A stretch of DNA of 64,000 nt from Cricetomys ansorgei (GCA_026225945.1 JAMJFZ010000690.1:1124501-1188500); one strand, 5' to 3'. Positions 1 to 12,680 are shown, counted from the first letter of the stretch. Numbers and translations are program-made. The notes: generated by a model not told the origin, from the sequence alone.

Positions 1-560
1 TATGTTTGTGTTTTTAGTCCTGCTTCTGTTTCAGTAGTTATAACCTCATTTGTTTTCTTTCTATGGACCTAGGCTATGCCTATTATTGTCCTGGGACTAA
101 AATATGGCTTTCAGAAATCTCTTCAACCCAGGTTTAGTAAACATGAAGATTTTTATTACCAGGTTTATATCATAAAAAGTTATATTTACTCTGACTTCAA
201 AATATAATTATGCTGGGTATAGTACTTTATGTGGTTATTTATAATCTATTGGAAATTGAAGTAAATGGTGGTGACTCTTCTTGCTTTTAAGTTTTTCCAT
301 TGAGAAGTTAGTTGTTATTTTTATTTTTCCCCTTGTATTTTGGCTTATGACTCTTTTTGTTGTAATTTGCAACACTCTTTCTTTGTTCTGTATATTTTAT
401 ATTTTAATTATAATGTACCACATGATATTTCTTTTTCTAATCCTATTTGGCGTTCTATGTGCTTTTGTTATTTGTATAGTAGTTATGACATTTCTTGATT
501 GGGAACTTTTTTTCTATGATTTGGTGAAGATCTGGTCTATTCTATATGTTCTGGCTGACT
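1..560 (-). mobile_element. L1 LINE fragment, antisense
   Basis: AT-rich, T-biased sequence that reads as the reverse complement of a rodent L1 coding region. The stretch around 380-500 resembles the antisense L1 text at 48360-48470 and 51900-52030 in this window. The 120-codon open frame at 281-643 is an antisense shadow with hydrophobic low-complexity translation. The element continues off the left edge, so its ends are unknown. Seen: similarity to other L1 pieces here. Inferred: exact L1 subregion. Confidence 0.6.
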
Positions 561-690
561 TCGTTTCAGCTTCACACAAGCTGGAATCATTTGACACGAG
601 GGAAACTTGGTTGAGAAAGTATCCTCACATGACTGGCCTATGAAGAAGCCTGTCATTCATTTTTTAATTGATGACTTATGTACGAGGGAA
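561..690 (+). repeat. common rodent interspersed repeat, fragment
   Basis: Begins with the TGACACAAGCT-like phrase (diverged here) that also opens the better copy at 31285-31650. It is a short non-coding dispersed repeat seen at least ten times in this window. I do not assign a library name. Confidence 0.45.
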
Positions 691-1165
691 TTTGTTATGA
701 CAGGTGAAGTTCTGGGATCATCATCAGGGAAATAGAAAGGATGATTGGTTTGTTCCATGCTAGGCTTTTAAGCATGAGGATGTCACAGTTGATCTTACTT
801 CTAGAGGAACTGACCATGGAAAGGTGGTGCAGGAGGTAGGTGATCAGATATAGTTCTAGGAGTGGGGATGGCACTGGAAGGCAAGGTTCTCTTAGTGAGA
901 CTTTATGTGATACATGCATCCATATCTAGGTATGAGAATTGGAGATGTAACTTGGTTACTTGATTCTTCAGACTGCAACTGGGAAACCCAGTCTAGGAAC
1001 TGTGTGATCTGAACTATGTCACAGAATATAAGGACAGCACCACGCATATGGGAATGATCCCAGATGATGAGGATCTGGAACACTTACAAGGCAAAATTGG
1101 TGCAACATCCATGCATGCAGAGCCTGGAATTGTAGAGATGATAAGGACAGGTTTAATGATTTGAA
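691..1165 (+). repeat. degenerate ~90-bp array monomers (left array)
   Basis: Several diverged copies of the array phrase: GGTTCT..GA-CTCA-C, then ..AGGAAA..GGTGCAGGA.., then a CAG/TCTAGG unit start, then GAGTGGGGATGGCACTGG. Same orientation as 6400-15780. Cut off from the main array by younger insertions. Confidence 0.5.
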
Positions 1166-1169
1166 GAAG

Positions 1170-1490
1170 AATGGACCCATGGGGTCATATATTTTAATTC
1201 TTGATCCCCAGTTGTTTGGATTGTTTCAGAAACAATTGGAGGTGTGGCCCTGTTGCAGAAGGTGTGTGTCACTGGGGACAGGCTTTGAAGTTACAAAGGG
1301 CTGAGATCCACATCATAAGATCTCCCTCCTGCTAACAGCTTCAGATGTGAGTTCTCAGCTGTTTCTAATGGAATGCTATTGCTCTATTATTATGGATTCT
1401 AACCATATGGAAGCCAATGCATAATTGAATGCTTTTTCCATGGGTTTCCTTGGTCATGGTGTCTTATCAAGAACAATAGAAAACTATACA
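1170..1490 (+). repeat. common rodent interspersed repeat
   Basis: Non-coding dispersed repeat. It has the internal phrase GGAGGTGTGGCCCTGTTGCA and ends with TTGGTCATGGTGTCTTATCA and an AATAGAAAACTA tail. The same end occurs at 4560-4610 and 8690-8745. Possibly derived from an L1 3' end, but this name is not verified. Confidence 0.6.
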
Positions 1491-1650
1491 CAAGGAGTCT
1501 GGTGCTGGAAAGATAGTGCAAGAGTTTCATGATCAGAGCTATGTCTGAGAGTGTAGGGATGGTTCAAGGGCACGAGACCTTGAAGATATAACAGGTAAAC
1601 CAATGCTTTGTTTGTGCATGTGTTCCTGGGCCTAGTCAGCTAGAACTGAA
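1491..1650 (+). repeat. array monomer(s), left array
   Basis: One to two monomers, recognised by TTCATGATCAGAGCTATG followed by GAGAGTGTAGGGATGG. This is the canonical junction between the end of one monomer and the start of the next. Confidence 0.5.
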
Positions 1651-1769
1651 AACTCAACTAGAATAAATAAGTGACCAACACCACTAAAATCAAACTTACT
1701 TTACAGTAACATTGATGCTGGTTTGATAGGGCATAAAAATCATCTGTGATTAAGAAAAACAAGCATCAT

Positions 1770-2395
1770 CTAGGCAAAATATTATGGGAAGTATTTCTCA
1801 GAGTCAACACACAGAAACTCTGGTCCAGAGGGAGCCAAGGCTGCATCTCAGGATTGTTGCCAAACTTCATAATATTTAACAGCATCCTACATGGGACTGC
1901 TTTTGGTGGCATGAAAGCTGTATAATTGATTGTTTCATGGACAGCATGTAACATTTGTTACTATGGGAGACAAAGAAAAGCCATTTCTAAGGATGCAGCC
2001 TCGTTTGCTATGGAGACCTCAAGATATTTGAGACTGCAGCAACAGGGCATGAGCATCAAGGGCAGCAGCAAGTGTGATGTGAACATGACCTCATCCTATG
2101 AGACAAGCGGTATGTGCTATTGATGGGTGAAAAAGAGTTCCCAAGTCCTTTAGATCCCAGATGATCGTGAGTGAACCCCAGACTTTGGATACTGAATTGT
2201 TTACATTTTTTATAGTTTTGTTTTACTTTGATTTAATTTTGACTATTCTCTCATTCTTCCTTCTTGCAGTGAGACAATATTTGGCTTGTTATTTCCTTAT
2301 AGAAGTCCAGAGTGAGAGACTTTGGAGTTTGAAAAGACTATGTGTTTTAAAGAAAAGTTTCATCTTCATTTTGAAAAAATAATCTCAGTATAGCT
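1770..2395 (+). mobile_element. ERV LTR fragment, same family as 53500-54656
   Basis: Collinear, diverged similarity to 53660-54250. Shared phrases include the CACAGAAA start, AGACAAGC, AAGTCCTTT and GTGAGTGAA with an AT-rich U3 after it. There is no coding capacity. It is one of about five copies of this LTR-like family in the window, in both orientations. Confidence 0.4.
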
Positions 2396-2398
2396 ATA

Positions 2399-2401
2399 AA
2401 A

Positions 2402-2450
<49 letters not shown>

Positions 2451-2451
2451 T
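2399..2451. repeat. (AAT)n microsatellite
   Basis: About 17 uninterrupted AAT units. The isoleucine-rich antisense frame over it is an artefact. Confidence 0.97.
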
Positions 2452-2539
2452 TGCTTGAGGCATCTCCATTCCAGTTTTCAAGTTGTATTACAGAGATATA
2501 GTAATAAGGACAGTGGAGAATTGGCATCAAAACAGACAC

Positions 2540-3950
2540 ATCAATCAATCAATAGACTAGAATTGAAGACCCAGACATAATTTCACACATCTCTGGACAC
2601 CAGATTTTCCACAAAGATGCCAGAACCATACACTGGAGAAATGAATACGCCTTCAGAAAATGGTGCTGGTCAAACTAGATAGCTGCTTGCAGAAGAATGA
2701 TAATAGATGCATATATCTTATCCTTTACAAAGTCAACTCCAAATGGATTGAAGGCCTCCACCTAAAACTAAATACCCTGAGTCTGATAGAATGGAAAGCA
2801 TAGAATGGTTCTGCACTCATTTCCACTTAAAGGACCTTCTGAACAGGACACCAATAGAGCAGACATTAAGACCAACCATTAATAAATTGGACTATATGAA
2901 GCTAAAAATGTTCTGTACAAAATAGATGATGCCATCATTCAAGCAAAGCAGCAGTTAAATGGGGGTAAATCTATGGAAATTATATATCTGATAGATTCAT
3001 ATCTAGACTTCACAAAGAAAAATATAGAATGTCATGAAAACAACCAAAATTTTAAGTGAGGTATAGAATTAAATGGAGATGTTTTAAAAGATGAAACACA
3101 AATGGCTGCAAAACATCTTTTAAAATGTTCAACATTCTTAGGCATCATGGAAATATAAATGAAAACTGCTTTGAGTTTTCATTTTATCCAAGTCAGAATG
3201 GCCAAGTTCAATAGAACTCATGACAACACATGCTGGTGAGACCGCTGGAAAGAAGCCTATGCCTGACACTGCAGGGCTGACTAGGACCTGGAGACTGATT
3301 AGCCCACAAAAGATTCCTAGTGATAGTCTGCTATGCTCAAGGATTGCTGCCTAGCTGAGTCATTATCAAAGAGTCTTCCTTCCTCCAGCAGCTGTTGGGA
3401 GCAGAGGCAGTTGCCCATGGCCAAATATTGGGTGGGGCTTGGGGAACTCCAAGGATGAGGGATGAAGGGATTGCAGTGAACAGAGAGGTCTAGAACACCA
3501 GGAGAACATGCTTCATTGAGTCAACTTACTAGGACTCTTAGTGGCTCACAGAGACTGAAGCAGCAAACACAAAGCCTGTATGGGTCTTTGATAGGTCCCC
3601 TACATATATCTTATAGTTGTCTAGTTTGGTGTTTTTGTAGAACTTCTATAAGTTAGAGTGGATGTTGGTGTGGTCTCTAACTCTTTTCCCTGCCCTTGGG
3701 ACACTTTACGTCTTGGTTGGCTGCCTCTTCTAGCCTTGATGTAGGGGCTGGTGCCTGGTCTTGTTCCATCTTATTACTCCCTGCTGAATTGGTAACTTTT
3801 GGAGGCCTGCTCTTTTCAGACAGGAAGCAGGGGGTTTGGAACAGAAGGAGAGGGGAGATGGGAGTAGCTTGGAGGAGGGCATGGAGGGGAGGTTGGATCA
3901 GGATTTATTGTATGAGAGAAGAAAAATTAAATTAAAATTATAAAAATGTT
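2540..3950 (+). mobile_element. 5'-truncated L1 LINE, ORF2 C-terminus and 3' UTR
   Basis: Sense L1. The ORF2 3' coding remnant runs to about 3200. The rodent L1 3' UTR follows, with GGCTGCCTCTTCTAGCCTTG, a G-rich GGGAGGAGGG-type tract (about 3840-3900) and an A-rich tail. It is collinear with 24000-24970. Stops and frameshifts are frequent, so it is inactive. Confidence 0.85.
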
Positions 3951-4394
3951 CAATGATTAAAAAGATGGAAAACATTTTTCTAGGAGTTCAGGGAGAAGAA
4001 AGTATAATCAAAATATATTGTGTGAAAAATATTTTTTATAAAAATCTGAGGGATTTAAAATCTTATATGCTATATATTATGAGAATAATATGAGACATGC
4101 AGATGAACAAAAATGCATGAATTATGGTTTAATAGTAATGCATTTGAGGGTGAGGTTGACAGAGGGTCAGTTGTACAAGCTAGCATTTTGTCAATTTCAC
4201 AGAAGCTAGGGTCATGTGGAAAGAGGGACAGTTATCTTAAGATTTAAGATTGAGATGATTCCATGAGCTTGGTCTATCATCAAGTTTCTGAGAAATTTCT
4301 AAATCATATATGATTTAGAAATCATTTTGAAATTTCTAAATTAATATAGAAGTCTGCCTTGCAAAGTATGTACCAGTTTTGGATAGGTATGCTG
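3951..4394. other. AT-rich intergenic sequence containing a 28-bp palindrome
   Basis: No gene seen. A perfect palindrome occupies 4295-4322 (reported separately). Flanking sequence at 4141-4260 may be more of the old dispersed repeat, but I cannot place it. Confidence 0.4.
4295..4322. repeat. 28-bp perfect palindrome
   Basis: The 14-nt left arm ATTTCTAAATCATA is followed at once by its exact reverse complement, with no spacer. The phrase GAAATTTCTAAAT occurs at about 4292-4304 and again at about 4329-4341, so the palindrome is flanked by a short direct repeat. It could extrude as a cruciform. No function is implied. Confidence 0.95.
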
Positions 4395-4615
4395 AGTTCT
4401 ATGAAAAATAATTCTGAATAGGGCATGAAGAGCAAGAGACTAAGACATTTTCCACCATGGGCTCTGGTTCAGTTCCTGCATTTAGGATCCTGCCATGAAA
4501 TCCTGCCCTGATTTCCTTCCATCATAGTGTGTAAGGTATAGACTGAAATAAACTCATTTCTCCTGAAAATGCTTTTAATCATGGTGTAAAATCAGAACAA
4601 TAGAAAACTAATTTA
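4395..4615 (+). repeat. common rodent interspersed repeat, 3' part
   Basis: Contains CCATCATAGTG, TGAAATAAACTCATTTCTCC and ends AATCATGGTGTAAAATCAG-type then AATAGAAAAC. This is the usual terminus of the dispersed repeat at 31285-31650. Confidence 0.6.
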
Positions 4616-4639
4616 AAAATCAAGATAATTATCTATTGT

Positions 4640-4805
4640 GCTGACAGAGATGGTCTAGTATGCAGATGGAGCAGGTGGGTTCCAAGATGGGGGAAAACAC
4701 CAGAAAATGCCTGTCCTGGAGGTAAAGAACTAGAACTATGCCTCATAGTGTATACATGGTACATACTGGCTTTGTTTTGGGGGAACTCACCTGTAGTAGC
4801 ACACT
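4640..4805 (+). repeat. array monomers, left array
   Basis: Two short monomers with GGTTCCAAGATGG and GGGGGAACTCACCTG. They are wedged between a dispersed repeat and an antisense LTR. Confidence 0.4.
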
Positions 4806-6395
4806 CATGATTGGAGCTCACCAAGGAAGACACAGGATCATATTCATAGGTAGAAGCACTACCAGCCCTCAGCAGAGGGAACCACTATCTTGGCCAGTGC
4901 CATCCTGGATAGTGGAACCCTCAGGATCTCGGCTCAGGTGTTTACATTGATATAGAACTCTACAGGTGTTCTACTGGTAGCACATGCAGATCATGAGCAA
5001 CCAAACATCCCCCACATACATTCAACACCTGCAGACCGTGCAAAATGCCAAGACCTAGGCAGCCTCCTCACCCAATGGTGCGCAAAACAATTATTTTATG
5101 CATAACTAAAAATAAATTTCCACATTTCCCTCTTTATATATAAGACAAACAATTGCTTTATCTCTACAACTCAATTTAACACTACACCAGCAAAACTATT
5201 TATAAGAGGAGCAATCACAAGGGTTGCTAATGTACAGGACCAAATGAAACCAAACATCTCTCAGACTTTTCACAATGTCTTTGGACAGCAGAAAAACATT
5301 ATCAATGTCCAATTATCTGGAATTTACTCACAATCTTCTGGGCTCCTCCAAAGGGCTTGGGTCACTTCTCTTTCTCTAACCTCTGCCAAACACATGGCTT
5401 GTCCTCTAGGTTCTAACTGGCTCCCTTTCACTGCTGCTGAAGTTCTTGGTGGTCATCCCATAGTACTGGCATCTTTAGAACACTGTGTTCTCTTGCTACA
5501 ACTGGACTGTATTCACCAATATTCTTTCCTGGGTTCTCTCCATGGCACCAATTCCCAAATTATTTACAGGACCCCTTCAATCTGGATCTTCAACTCCTAT
5601 TGTGGCTGCACCTTCTTCACTGGCCTCTCTTGCACTCTCAGAGTGCCAAGCCTCAGCTGCTATGACTTCTTCATGCCTTCAAAACTAGTACCTGGGTGAC
5701 TCTTAGAGTACTAAGTTCAGCTACCAGCAGGAGATACAGTCACAGACAGTTCTGGAAGACAGCTTCTGTGTGCTAACAGTGAGGAAACATTTTCAGATTC
5801 TAAGATAAAACCTGGTTTTCAGGAAAAACAACTGGTAACCTTGTCTGCAGGAAGTATTCTCTCATCAGGGTGGAGTTCTCATCACCATAGTAGATGTGTC
5901 TTGTCAAGACAGCCTCACCAGTATCTGGTCTGCTTGTTTGCAAGGGAGAAAAGGACTCTGAGAACTGGAGGATTTTTTTCTGTCTTGTCTCCACATTCAA
6001 TGCATCTGGCATGGTGCTATGCCCTTCTTTACATTCTGCCTACCACATTTGGCACCATTGGTAGTACTACACTTACAGTGGCAGCTCACCAAGGAAGAAA
6101 CTGGGGCATATTCATAGGTGGAAACACTGCAAGTTATCATCAGAGAGAACCGCTATCCTGGCCAGTGCCATACTGGAGAGTGGAATCCCAAGCATCTAAG
6201 CTCAGGTGTTTTTATTGATACAGAATTCCTCCCATACTCTATTTGTAACATGTGCTGATCTTGAGGAATCAAACATTCCCCACATAAATCTAACACCTGC
6301 ACAGTATGCAAAATGCCAAGATTTAGGCAGCCCTTTTCCCATCAATGCATAAAACAATTATGTTGTACATAACTAAAAATAAACTTCCAAAACAC
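4806..6395 (-). mobile_element. ERV LTR/leader copies in antisense, partly duplicated
   Basis: Reverse complement of the LTR family at 53500-54656. Two similar terminal blocks (4806-5120 and 6080-6390) both read CAAGGAAGA..CATATTCATAGGT-type text, then GCTCAGGTGTTT, then ACAATTAT..TAACTAAAAATAAA. A middle part (5240-5880) matches the reverse of 53560-53900. The arrangement suggests two tandem or overlapping LTR insertions. The 151-codon open frame at 5244-5699 has no recognisable protein features and lies wholly within this repeat. Confidence 0.55.
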
Positions 6396-6399
6396 TCAC

Positions 6400-8370
6400 C
6401 TGAAAATTTCTCAGAAGCGGGTCCTTGATGTGGTTCCATGGCTGGGAGAGTGAGGTTGGTGACAGGCAGGGCTCAGAAGAGCTTCATGGGGAAAGAGATG
6501 TCCTATTTCTTTCCAGATGTAGGGCACACAATGTGGAGATGGAGTAGGTACATGTGGTTCTGGAGGCATAGGGACTGGCAAAGCTAGGTTGTAACCACAG
6601 CTAGTCCTGGGAGTGTGGGGATGGCTCTGATAATGACCTTTCCAATCATCAGACCAATCTTCTAAGCAATGTTTCAATCCAGAGGTAGATCTCAGAGAAT
6701 AGGGGGCTCTGGGGCAAGCTAAGTTCTGGGTATACTCAATGGGGAAAAACAGTAAAGTAGCTGTATCACCAGAACATATCTAGGTAGTTTGCACACAGTG
6801 CTGGAAGGAGAGGTTCTAGGAAGCATCAGATTTTAAATCAGTGCATAATCTGTAGCCCCAGAATTAGGACTTGTGTGTCTGTGGATAGCACAGGCAGTCC
6901 TGGGTCCTAGAATGATCAGAGAATTCTAGTGCAGGAGCAGATTAGCGTGGATCTAGTCCTGGATATGTAGGTAAGCACTGGCAATAAAGGTTATGTTTGG
7001 TTTAGTTCATGAGTCAAATCTGGTGCACAATTTGCATGTCTATAGCTTGGCTTTGCAGTGTGCAAATGTGTAGGATGCTTGGTTCTTGTGGGATTCAGCA
7101 GGGGAAGCCAAATAAGAAGCTTTAAGGGTGGAGGTAGGCCTGGGGATGTGCAGATGGAGATAGCATAGGAGCTTCTGTGAAAATTATCAGGCAGTTTTGG
7201 TGATGGAAATGTAAAGGTTCTGGACCTGCAAGTGTGGATGTGTCCTGGAGGGAGAGGCTGGGTTCTAGGAAACAATCATGGAAAGCTGGAAAAGGAGCCT
7301 CATTGTCAGTTCTAGGCTTGAGAGTATTGGGGTGAAACTCATGGGAGTGTTACGGGGAATCTCACCTGGCAATGCTGGTGTGAAATCCACACATCCAGAG
7401 CGAAGCCTGAGAATGTTGAGGTAGCCCAGGAGGGATTGCTTATAGTAGCCCTCCAAAGGGAAATCCAGTGCATGTGTTGAGTGACCAGAGCTAGAACTGG
7501 GAGTGTGGGGATGGACGAGGATGTTCTGTGGATCTGACCAGATCGCCTGCACATTCAGAATTAGGCCTGGGTGGTGCAGAGGGTGCATGCACCTGTGTTC
7601 TGGGTAGGAAGCTCATTAGAAAAAGCTGAAGCTAATCCTGAGAGTGCAATAAATACACAGACTGCTTCAATTATGGGTACCTCTATAGGAAAAGACACTA
7701 CCGACGAGAGCTAGGCCATGAAGTTTGGGAATGATGAAGACAGTTAAGGTTGTGGGGAGATGGCCAGGCAACTGGGAATCTGACTTGGGCTTTCACAGCT
7801 ATTCCTGGGATAGTGGATGTGACAGGGCAGGCTGCACTCTGAGACTATTTACAAGAGAAGGCCTCTGCCATAGCTAAAAGACCAGAGGTAGTCCCAGGGT
7901 GTGGGGAAGGTACTATGGTGCAAGTTATCTGGAATACAACAAGGCAAAGCTTTTATGCTATCTCTACATCCAGAGCTAGGATAGTGAACTAGGGAGAATG
8001 GGAGATTCCAGGTAGCTTGGTCTTGGACAGCTGATGTGCATCTTGAGATAGGCCTTGGATATTGGAGATAGTATAGGAGAACATCATCATACACACCTGA
8101 TCTGTGCCTACAGACTTTGTGAGTGTCATGTTTGCATCGAAGATCATGGCTCTAGAAATGAGCAGAGAATGCTAGTGCAGGAGCTGAGTTATCATGAAAT
8201 CTAATCCTTGTACAGTGGGGATGTCACTGTTGGGTTAGTTTAGGTTAGGAGCAGTTCAGGAGTCAGATCTGATAAATGATCTGTGTACCCACAGCTAGGC
8301 CTTGAAGTATGCACATAGTGCAAGAAGGATTTTTTTTCTGGGAGATTCATCATAGGAAGCCAGCTGTAGT
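6400..8370 (+). repeat. ~90-bp degenerate tandem array, left half, block 1
   Basis: Tandem, diverged monomers. Two well-preserved neighbours, at about 7311-7401 and 7402-7491, are 91 and 90 bp long. Unit start is AGCTAGGCCTGGGAGTGTGG, then GATGGCACTGG, GTTCTGGGGAACTCACC, AGGCAAAGCTGGTGCAG and a CATCCAG or TGACCAG end. Units ending CATCCAG (with ..TCTGTACATCCAG) tend to alternate with units ending GTGACCAG, suggesting a ~180-bp dimer. Many units carry 15-20 bp deletions. There is no long open frame and no gene. Resemblance to any named satellite was not tested. Confidence 0.75.
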
Positions 8371-8755
8371 GGTGTGGTTTGAATAAGAATAACCCCTATA
8401 GGCTCATAGATTTGAATGCCTCATCAAGAAACTATGGCAGTATTAGGAAGTATGGCCTTCATGGAGTAGGTATGGCCTTGCTGAAGGAACTGTGTCATCG
8501 GGAGTGGCTTTGGGGTATCAGAAGTCCAAACCAGGCCCAGTGTCTCTCTATTCTTGCTTCCTGGGCATCCAAATGTAGAATTCTCAAGTACCTCTTCAGC
8601 ACCTTATCTGCCTGCATGGAGCCATGCTTCCCACCATGATAATGTAAGTGACCAGTAAGCAACCCAATTAGATAGTTTTTGTTATCAGAGTTGTCATAGT
8701 CATGACGTCTCCTCAAAGCAGTAGAATATTGATAAGACACCACCTAAGGAGTGAC
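8371..8755 (+). repeat. common rodent interspersed repeat inside the array
   Basis: Near full-length dispersed repeat. It opens GTGTGGTTTGAATAAGAAT, contains GGCCTTGCTGAAGGAA and CTGCCTGCATGGAGCCATGC, and ends GTCATAGTCATGACGTCTCC with an AATATTGATAAGACA tail. Array monomers resume on both sides, so it inserted into a pre-existing array. Confidence 0.8.
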
Positions 8756-11700
8756 AAGACAGGATCTATGCTTAGGCCTTTGGCATGAGAGCTTCTCTGG
8801 AAATTATCAGTCAAGTATGGTATAAGAAATGAAGCTGAGTTAGACCTCCAAGAGTGGCTATATCTGAGCAGGCTGGGATCTCAGAAAAAATCAGGGAAAC
8901 TTTGTGCAGGATGTGCATGGTCAATCCTGGCTTAGGAGTGCTGGGATGGCAATCATGGGAGACTGACAGGGGATCTAACAAGGAAAAGCTGGTGTAAGAT
9001 GTACACATCCAGGGATAAGCATGAGAATGTTGGAATCAGGCAGGTCAGACTGTTCCTGGTGGCCCTCCATAGGGAAAGCCATTGCAGGAGTTGGATGACC
9101 AGAGCTAGGACTGGGAGTGGAAGAGGTTCTGAATATATCACCAGACACATTAGGCCATGTTCATTTCTGCAGTTGGCCTGGGTGTGTGCAGATGAAGATT
9201 GGAGGCTGTGGTCTGGGGTGGGGTGGGAAAGGTCTCAGTAGAAATAGCTCTTATGTGAGTTGCATTACTGAAGCTAATACTGAGAGTGTCAAAATGGCAC
9301 TGAGTATCTTGGATTATTGAGGACTAGAAAGGTTCTGGGGAGCTGACCATACTACATGGGTATCTTATTTAAGTATCCAACACCTGGGATTTTGCATATG
9401 TGAGGAGCAGGTTCAGTTTGGGAGATATTTAGCAGGTTGTCCAAAGCAAGAATTGGATGAACAGTGATAGTCTCAGAATTGTAGGAAAAGAACTAGGATG
9501 GATGCAAGTTTCTATAGAGCACCCCCCAAATCTGTAAGGAGATCTGCAGCAACCAGATCTAGAACACTAGAACAGGAAGTGTGGGAGGATCTGGCATCAG
9601 GTTTATCTACTATGTTTTCTGTGCCTGACCTGTTCATCCATAGCTGGGCTGTGGAGTACATAGATGACACAGGGTATCCAATTTCTGGGGAAATCCACCA
9701 AGGAAAGCCAGTTAGAGAGTTGTAAATCATGATCTATGTCTGGGGCTGTGGGAATGGAGCTTTGCATTAGAGCTACTCTGGTGGATTATCTGGCAAATTT
9801 CTTACAAATAGTGAAAAACACCACACTGGCCCAATGCAGACTAGGTATTGGAAAACATTCATAAAAAAGTTGGTGCAGGAGCTTCATGGCTAGTCCTAGC
9901 CCTAGTAGTGCTGGAATTGCACTCATGAGAGAATGTAGAGGATCACAGCAGGCAAAGCTTGTGTGGCATTTAAATATCCAGAGCTAAGCCTGAGAATGTT
10001 GAGATAGCCCAAGGGGGATTATTTTTCTCAGGCAACCTCCAGGGAAAACTAAGAGCTAGCTGACCAGAAATAGGTCTGAAGGATTGCCAATGTTCTTGGG
10101 AAATCACAAAGCAAAGCTGATATGTGAATTGTAGTTTCAGAGTTACACATGCCAATCTACAGTGTGTATTGTGACTTGAGTTTCAGGTAATAGGTATGTA
10201 ATTGAGGCATGGCTGATATGCTCTCTGTGCATCCAGAGACTGGACATTGGAGATGACACAGGTGTAGTTGGTTATAGGGAACTCACAAGGAAAATCTGTT
10301 GCAGGATCTTCATGGCCACAGTGAGGCCTGGGAGTATGTGTTTGGGGAGGTGGGGTACTGACATACAAGGATTTGGAGAGCACATTAGTTAAACTTGTAT
10401 TAGAGCTGTGCAATCATAGCTAGGAGCTAAAAAGTAGATACGGTGTAGGCAGGCATTGTTTTTGAAGAACACATTACAAATTATTATAGTAGCTTGATGA
10501 CCAGAGGCAAGACTAGGGGTGTAGTTGTGAGGCCGTAGGGTGACATTATAGGGAGATCACCAAGCTAAGCCAGGATATCATCTGACAACCCCTGAGTAGG
10601 CCTTCAGTACCTGCTTGACTGACCTGATATGTATGCCTGGGAGTTTAAGGAAGGTTCTGGCAGGCTTTATCAGATTTCACCAGGCAAATCTGACATTTAT
10701 AAGTATATCTGTGAATAGAGATAACAGAGTCCTTCTCAGTTCAGTGGGTATTCAACAAAGAACACCAGGAATGGAAAGGTAAAAAAGTGTGTGAACAGTG
10801 GACAATGAGGATGGTGCTGGTAGGAGAGGTACATTGGTTCTCACAAGGAAAACTGTGTTGATGCCTGTGCATCTTGAATCATAAGACCAGAGGACCAGGA
10901 TGAATGGACTTGAAGCTAGAAAGTGAGGGTCTGGGTAGCATCATCTGGCAAAACTGCTATGCAGTCTTTAAATCCAGATCTAGGGCTTGGATGGGAGGAA
11001 TGTTGCCAGTATCCAAGGGTAAGGGGACCTTACTTAGGGATCCTTTTATTAGAGCTCTATGACCTAAGTTAGGGATGGAGCATTGAGGATGAGTCAGGTT
11101 AACAAGATTCAGTGGAATGAGACCATGCAAAGCCAACCTTTGACCTGTTCTTCCAGATTTAGGCCTTTGACCCTGGAGATGTATATGAGTGATTGATTCT
11201 AGCATACCTACCAGAGAAAACTGTTACCAGGGCTTCAGGAAAGGATGTGGACACAGGAGTGAGCAGATGTCTCTGATAGCTGAGGATCTTGGGAAATTAA
11301 CAGGAAAAGCAGAGTTCATGCAGACCATGGCTTGGAATATGTACCTGAAGTAGGTGTTATTGGTTTTTGCAGAACTTATCAGGAAACATTGATTCAGGAA
11401 CTACATAAGAGGAGTCAACCATGTGTGAATGTCTCTGGTTCAGGGGAGATCACCAGGCAACGCCATTGTAGGTATGACCCATGAATCTACAGATAGATCC
11501 TAGAGTATAAATTTGTGATAGGTGGTCCAGCTCATGTGAGAACTCACCAAGGAAATCCAGTGTATCATGTGTATGACTGGAGTACAACCTGGACACAAGA
11601 AATGACAATGGCGTGAAAGGTTTTGGGGAGACCACCAGATAGCAAGTATACAATCTGAACATTCAGAGCTAGGCCTGAGAGTGTGCAGACAGCAGGAGTG

Positions 11701-12440
11701 GGCTTGGTTCTGGGAATTCAAGACAGGGAAGTCCAGTGCAGGTGATGTGTGACCTGAACAAGGCCTAGGAGCAGCAGGTAGCACAAGTTTGCATGGTTCA
11801 GAATTTCTCACAAAGGAAATCCGTGCACAATCTGTACATACTTTGCTAGACTTCTTAATATAGAGACTTTGCATGCAGCCTCACTATGGGGGAACTCACC
11901 CAGAAATTCAGTGAAGAGCTCTGTGACTGAAGCCAGGCTTGGATGGGCAAGCAGAGAACTGAGGTGGGGGGCAAAGGTCTGTGGATCTCATCATGCAAAG
12001 CTTGTACATGATCTGTCCACCGGAAACAGAACTGGAAATATTTTGATGGCATAGTCATAATGGGGCCAAGGAGACATAATCTTGGAAACTATATACAGAA
12101 CCTGCATGGACCTAGGGCTGGAATTGTGTCCCAGGTGCTGGCAGGAGGGATTCAGGGAAGCTCTTCAATCAAAGATGATGAGCCGTCTGCATGCAGAGTT
12201 AAGCCTCAGAATGTGGCAGTGTAATGGGCATCTTGCTTCTGGAGGAATTCAGCAGAATGAGGAAGTGCAGGATCAGTGGGACTAGATCTATCCTGGCACA
12301 GTGAGGATGGCCCTAGAAACAGCTTCTGGAGAGTTCCCGAAGAAAAGCCAATGGCTGAGCTGTATGTCTCAAGCTCAGCCTTCTAATGTGGAAACAACAC
12401 AGTTAGGCTTAATTCCTGGAAAACTTATCAGAGAAAGCAG
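8756..12440 (+). repeat. ~90-bp degenerate tandem array, left half, block 2
   Basis: Continuous run of about 40 diverged monomers in the same orientation as block 1, with phrases such as AGAGCTAGGACTGGGAGTGG at 9102-9121. The last 1.2 kb (11220-12440) is collinear with 14490-15780. No protein-coding frame persists for more than a few monomers. The frames visible here are chance openings in a GC-balanced repeat. Confidence 0.75.
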
Positions 12441-12680
12441 GGCAGGAGCTTCACAGTCCATCACTGAGGGAACTTAGGTCAAGAATCAAGAGAGGAACCT
12501 GAGGCATGAAATGAAGCAAAGAGCAGTAAATAATACAGCTTACTGTTTTACTTTCCATGGCTACCTCAGTTTTGCCTTCTGGTACAACCCAGAACCACCT
12601 ACTCTGTGTTGGCTCCACCCACAGAGAAGTTGACCCTCCCAGTTCATCCATTACTCAGGAAAGCACTCAACAGCCTTTCC
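12441..12680. repeat. common rodent interspersed repeat fragment, array edge
   Basis: Contains GAGAGGAACCTGAGGCATGA and CTTACTGTTTTACTTTCCATG, then CCACCCACAGAG. This is the internal part of the dispersed repeat in the orientation of 50716-50885. The same element follows the array at 15781, and this shared edge marks the local duplication. Confidence 0.6.

Noticed and set aside
281..643. 120-residue hydrophobic protein
   Set aside because: Antisense reading of an L1 fragment with T-rich composition.
5244..5699. 151-codon plus-strand frame as a gene
   Set aside because: Lies inside an antisense ERV LTR repeat; the homologous copies elsewhere are not open.
6400..12440. Array as a decayed C2H2 zinc-finger exon
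   Set aside because: Period is ~90 bp, not 84, and no Cys-Cys-His-His spacing or linker codons appear in any frame.
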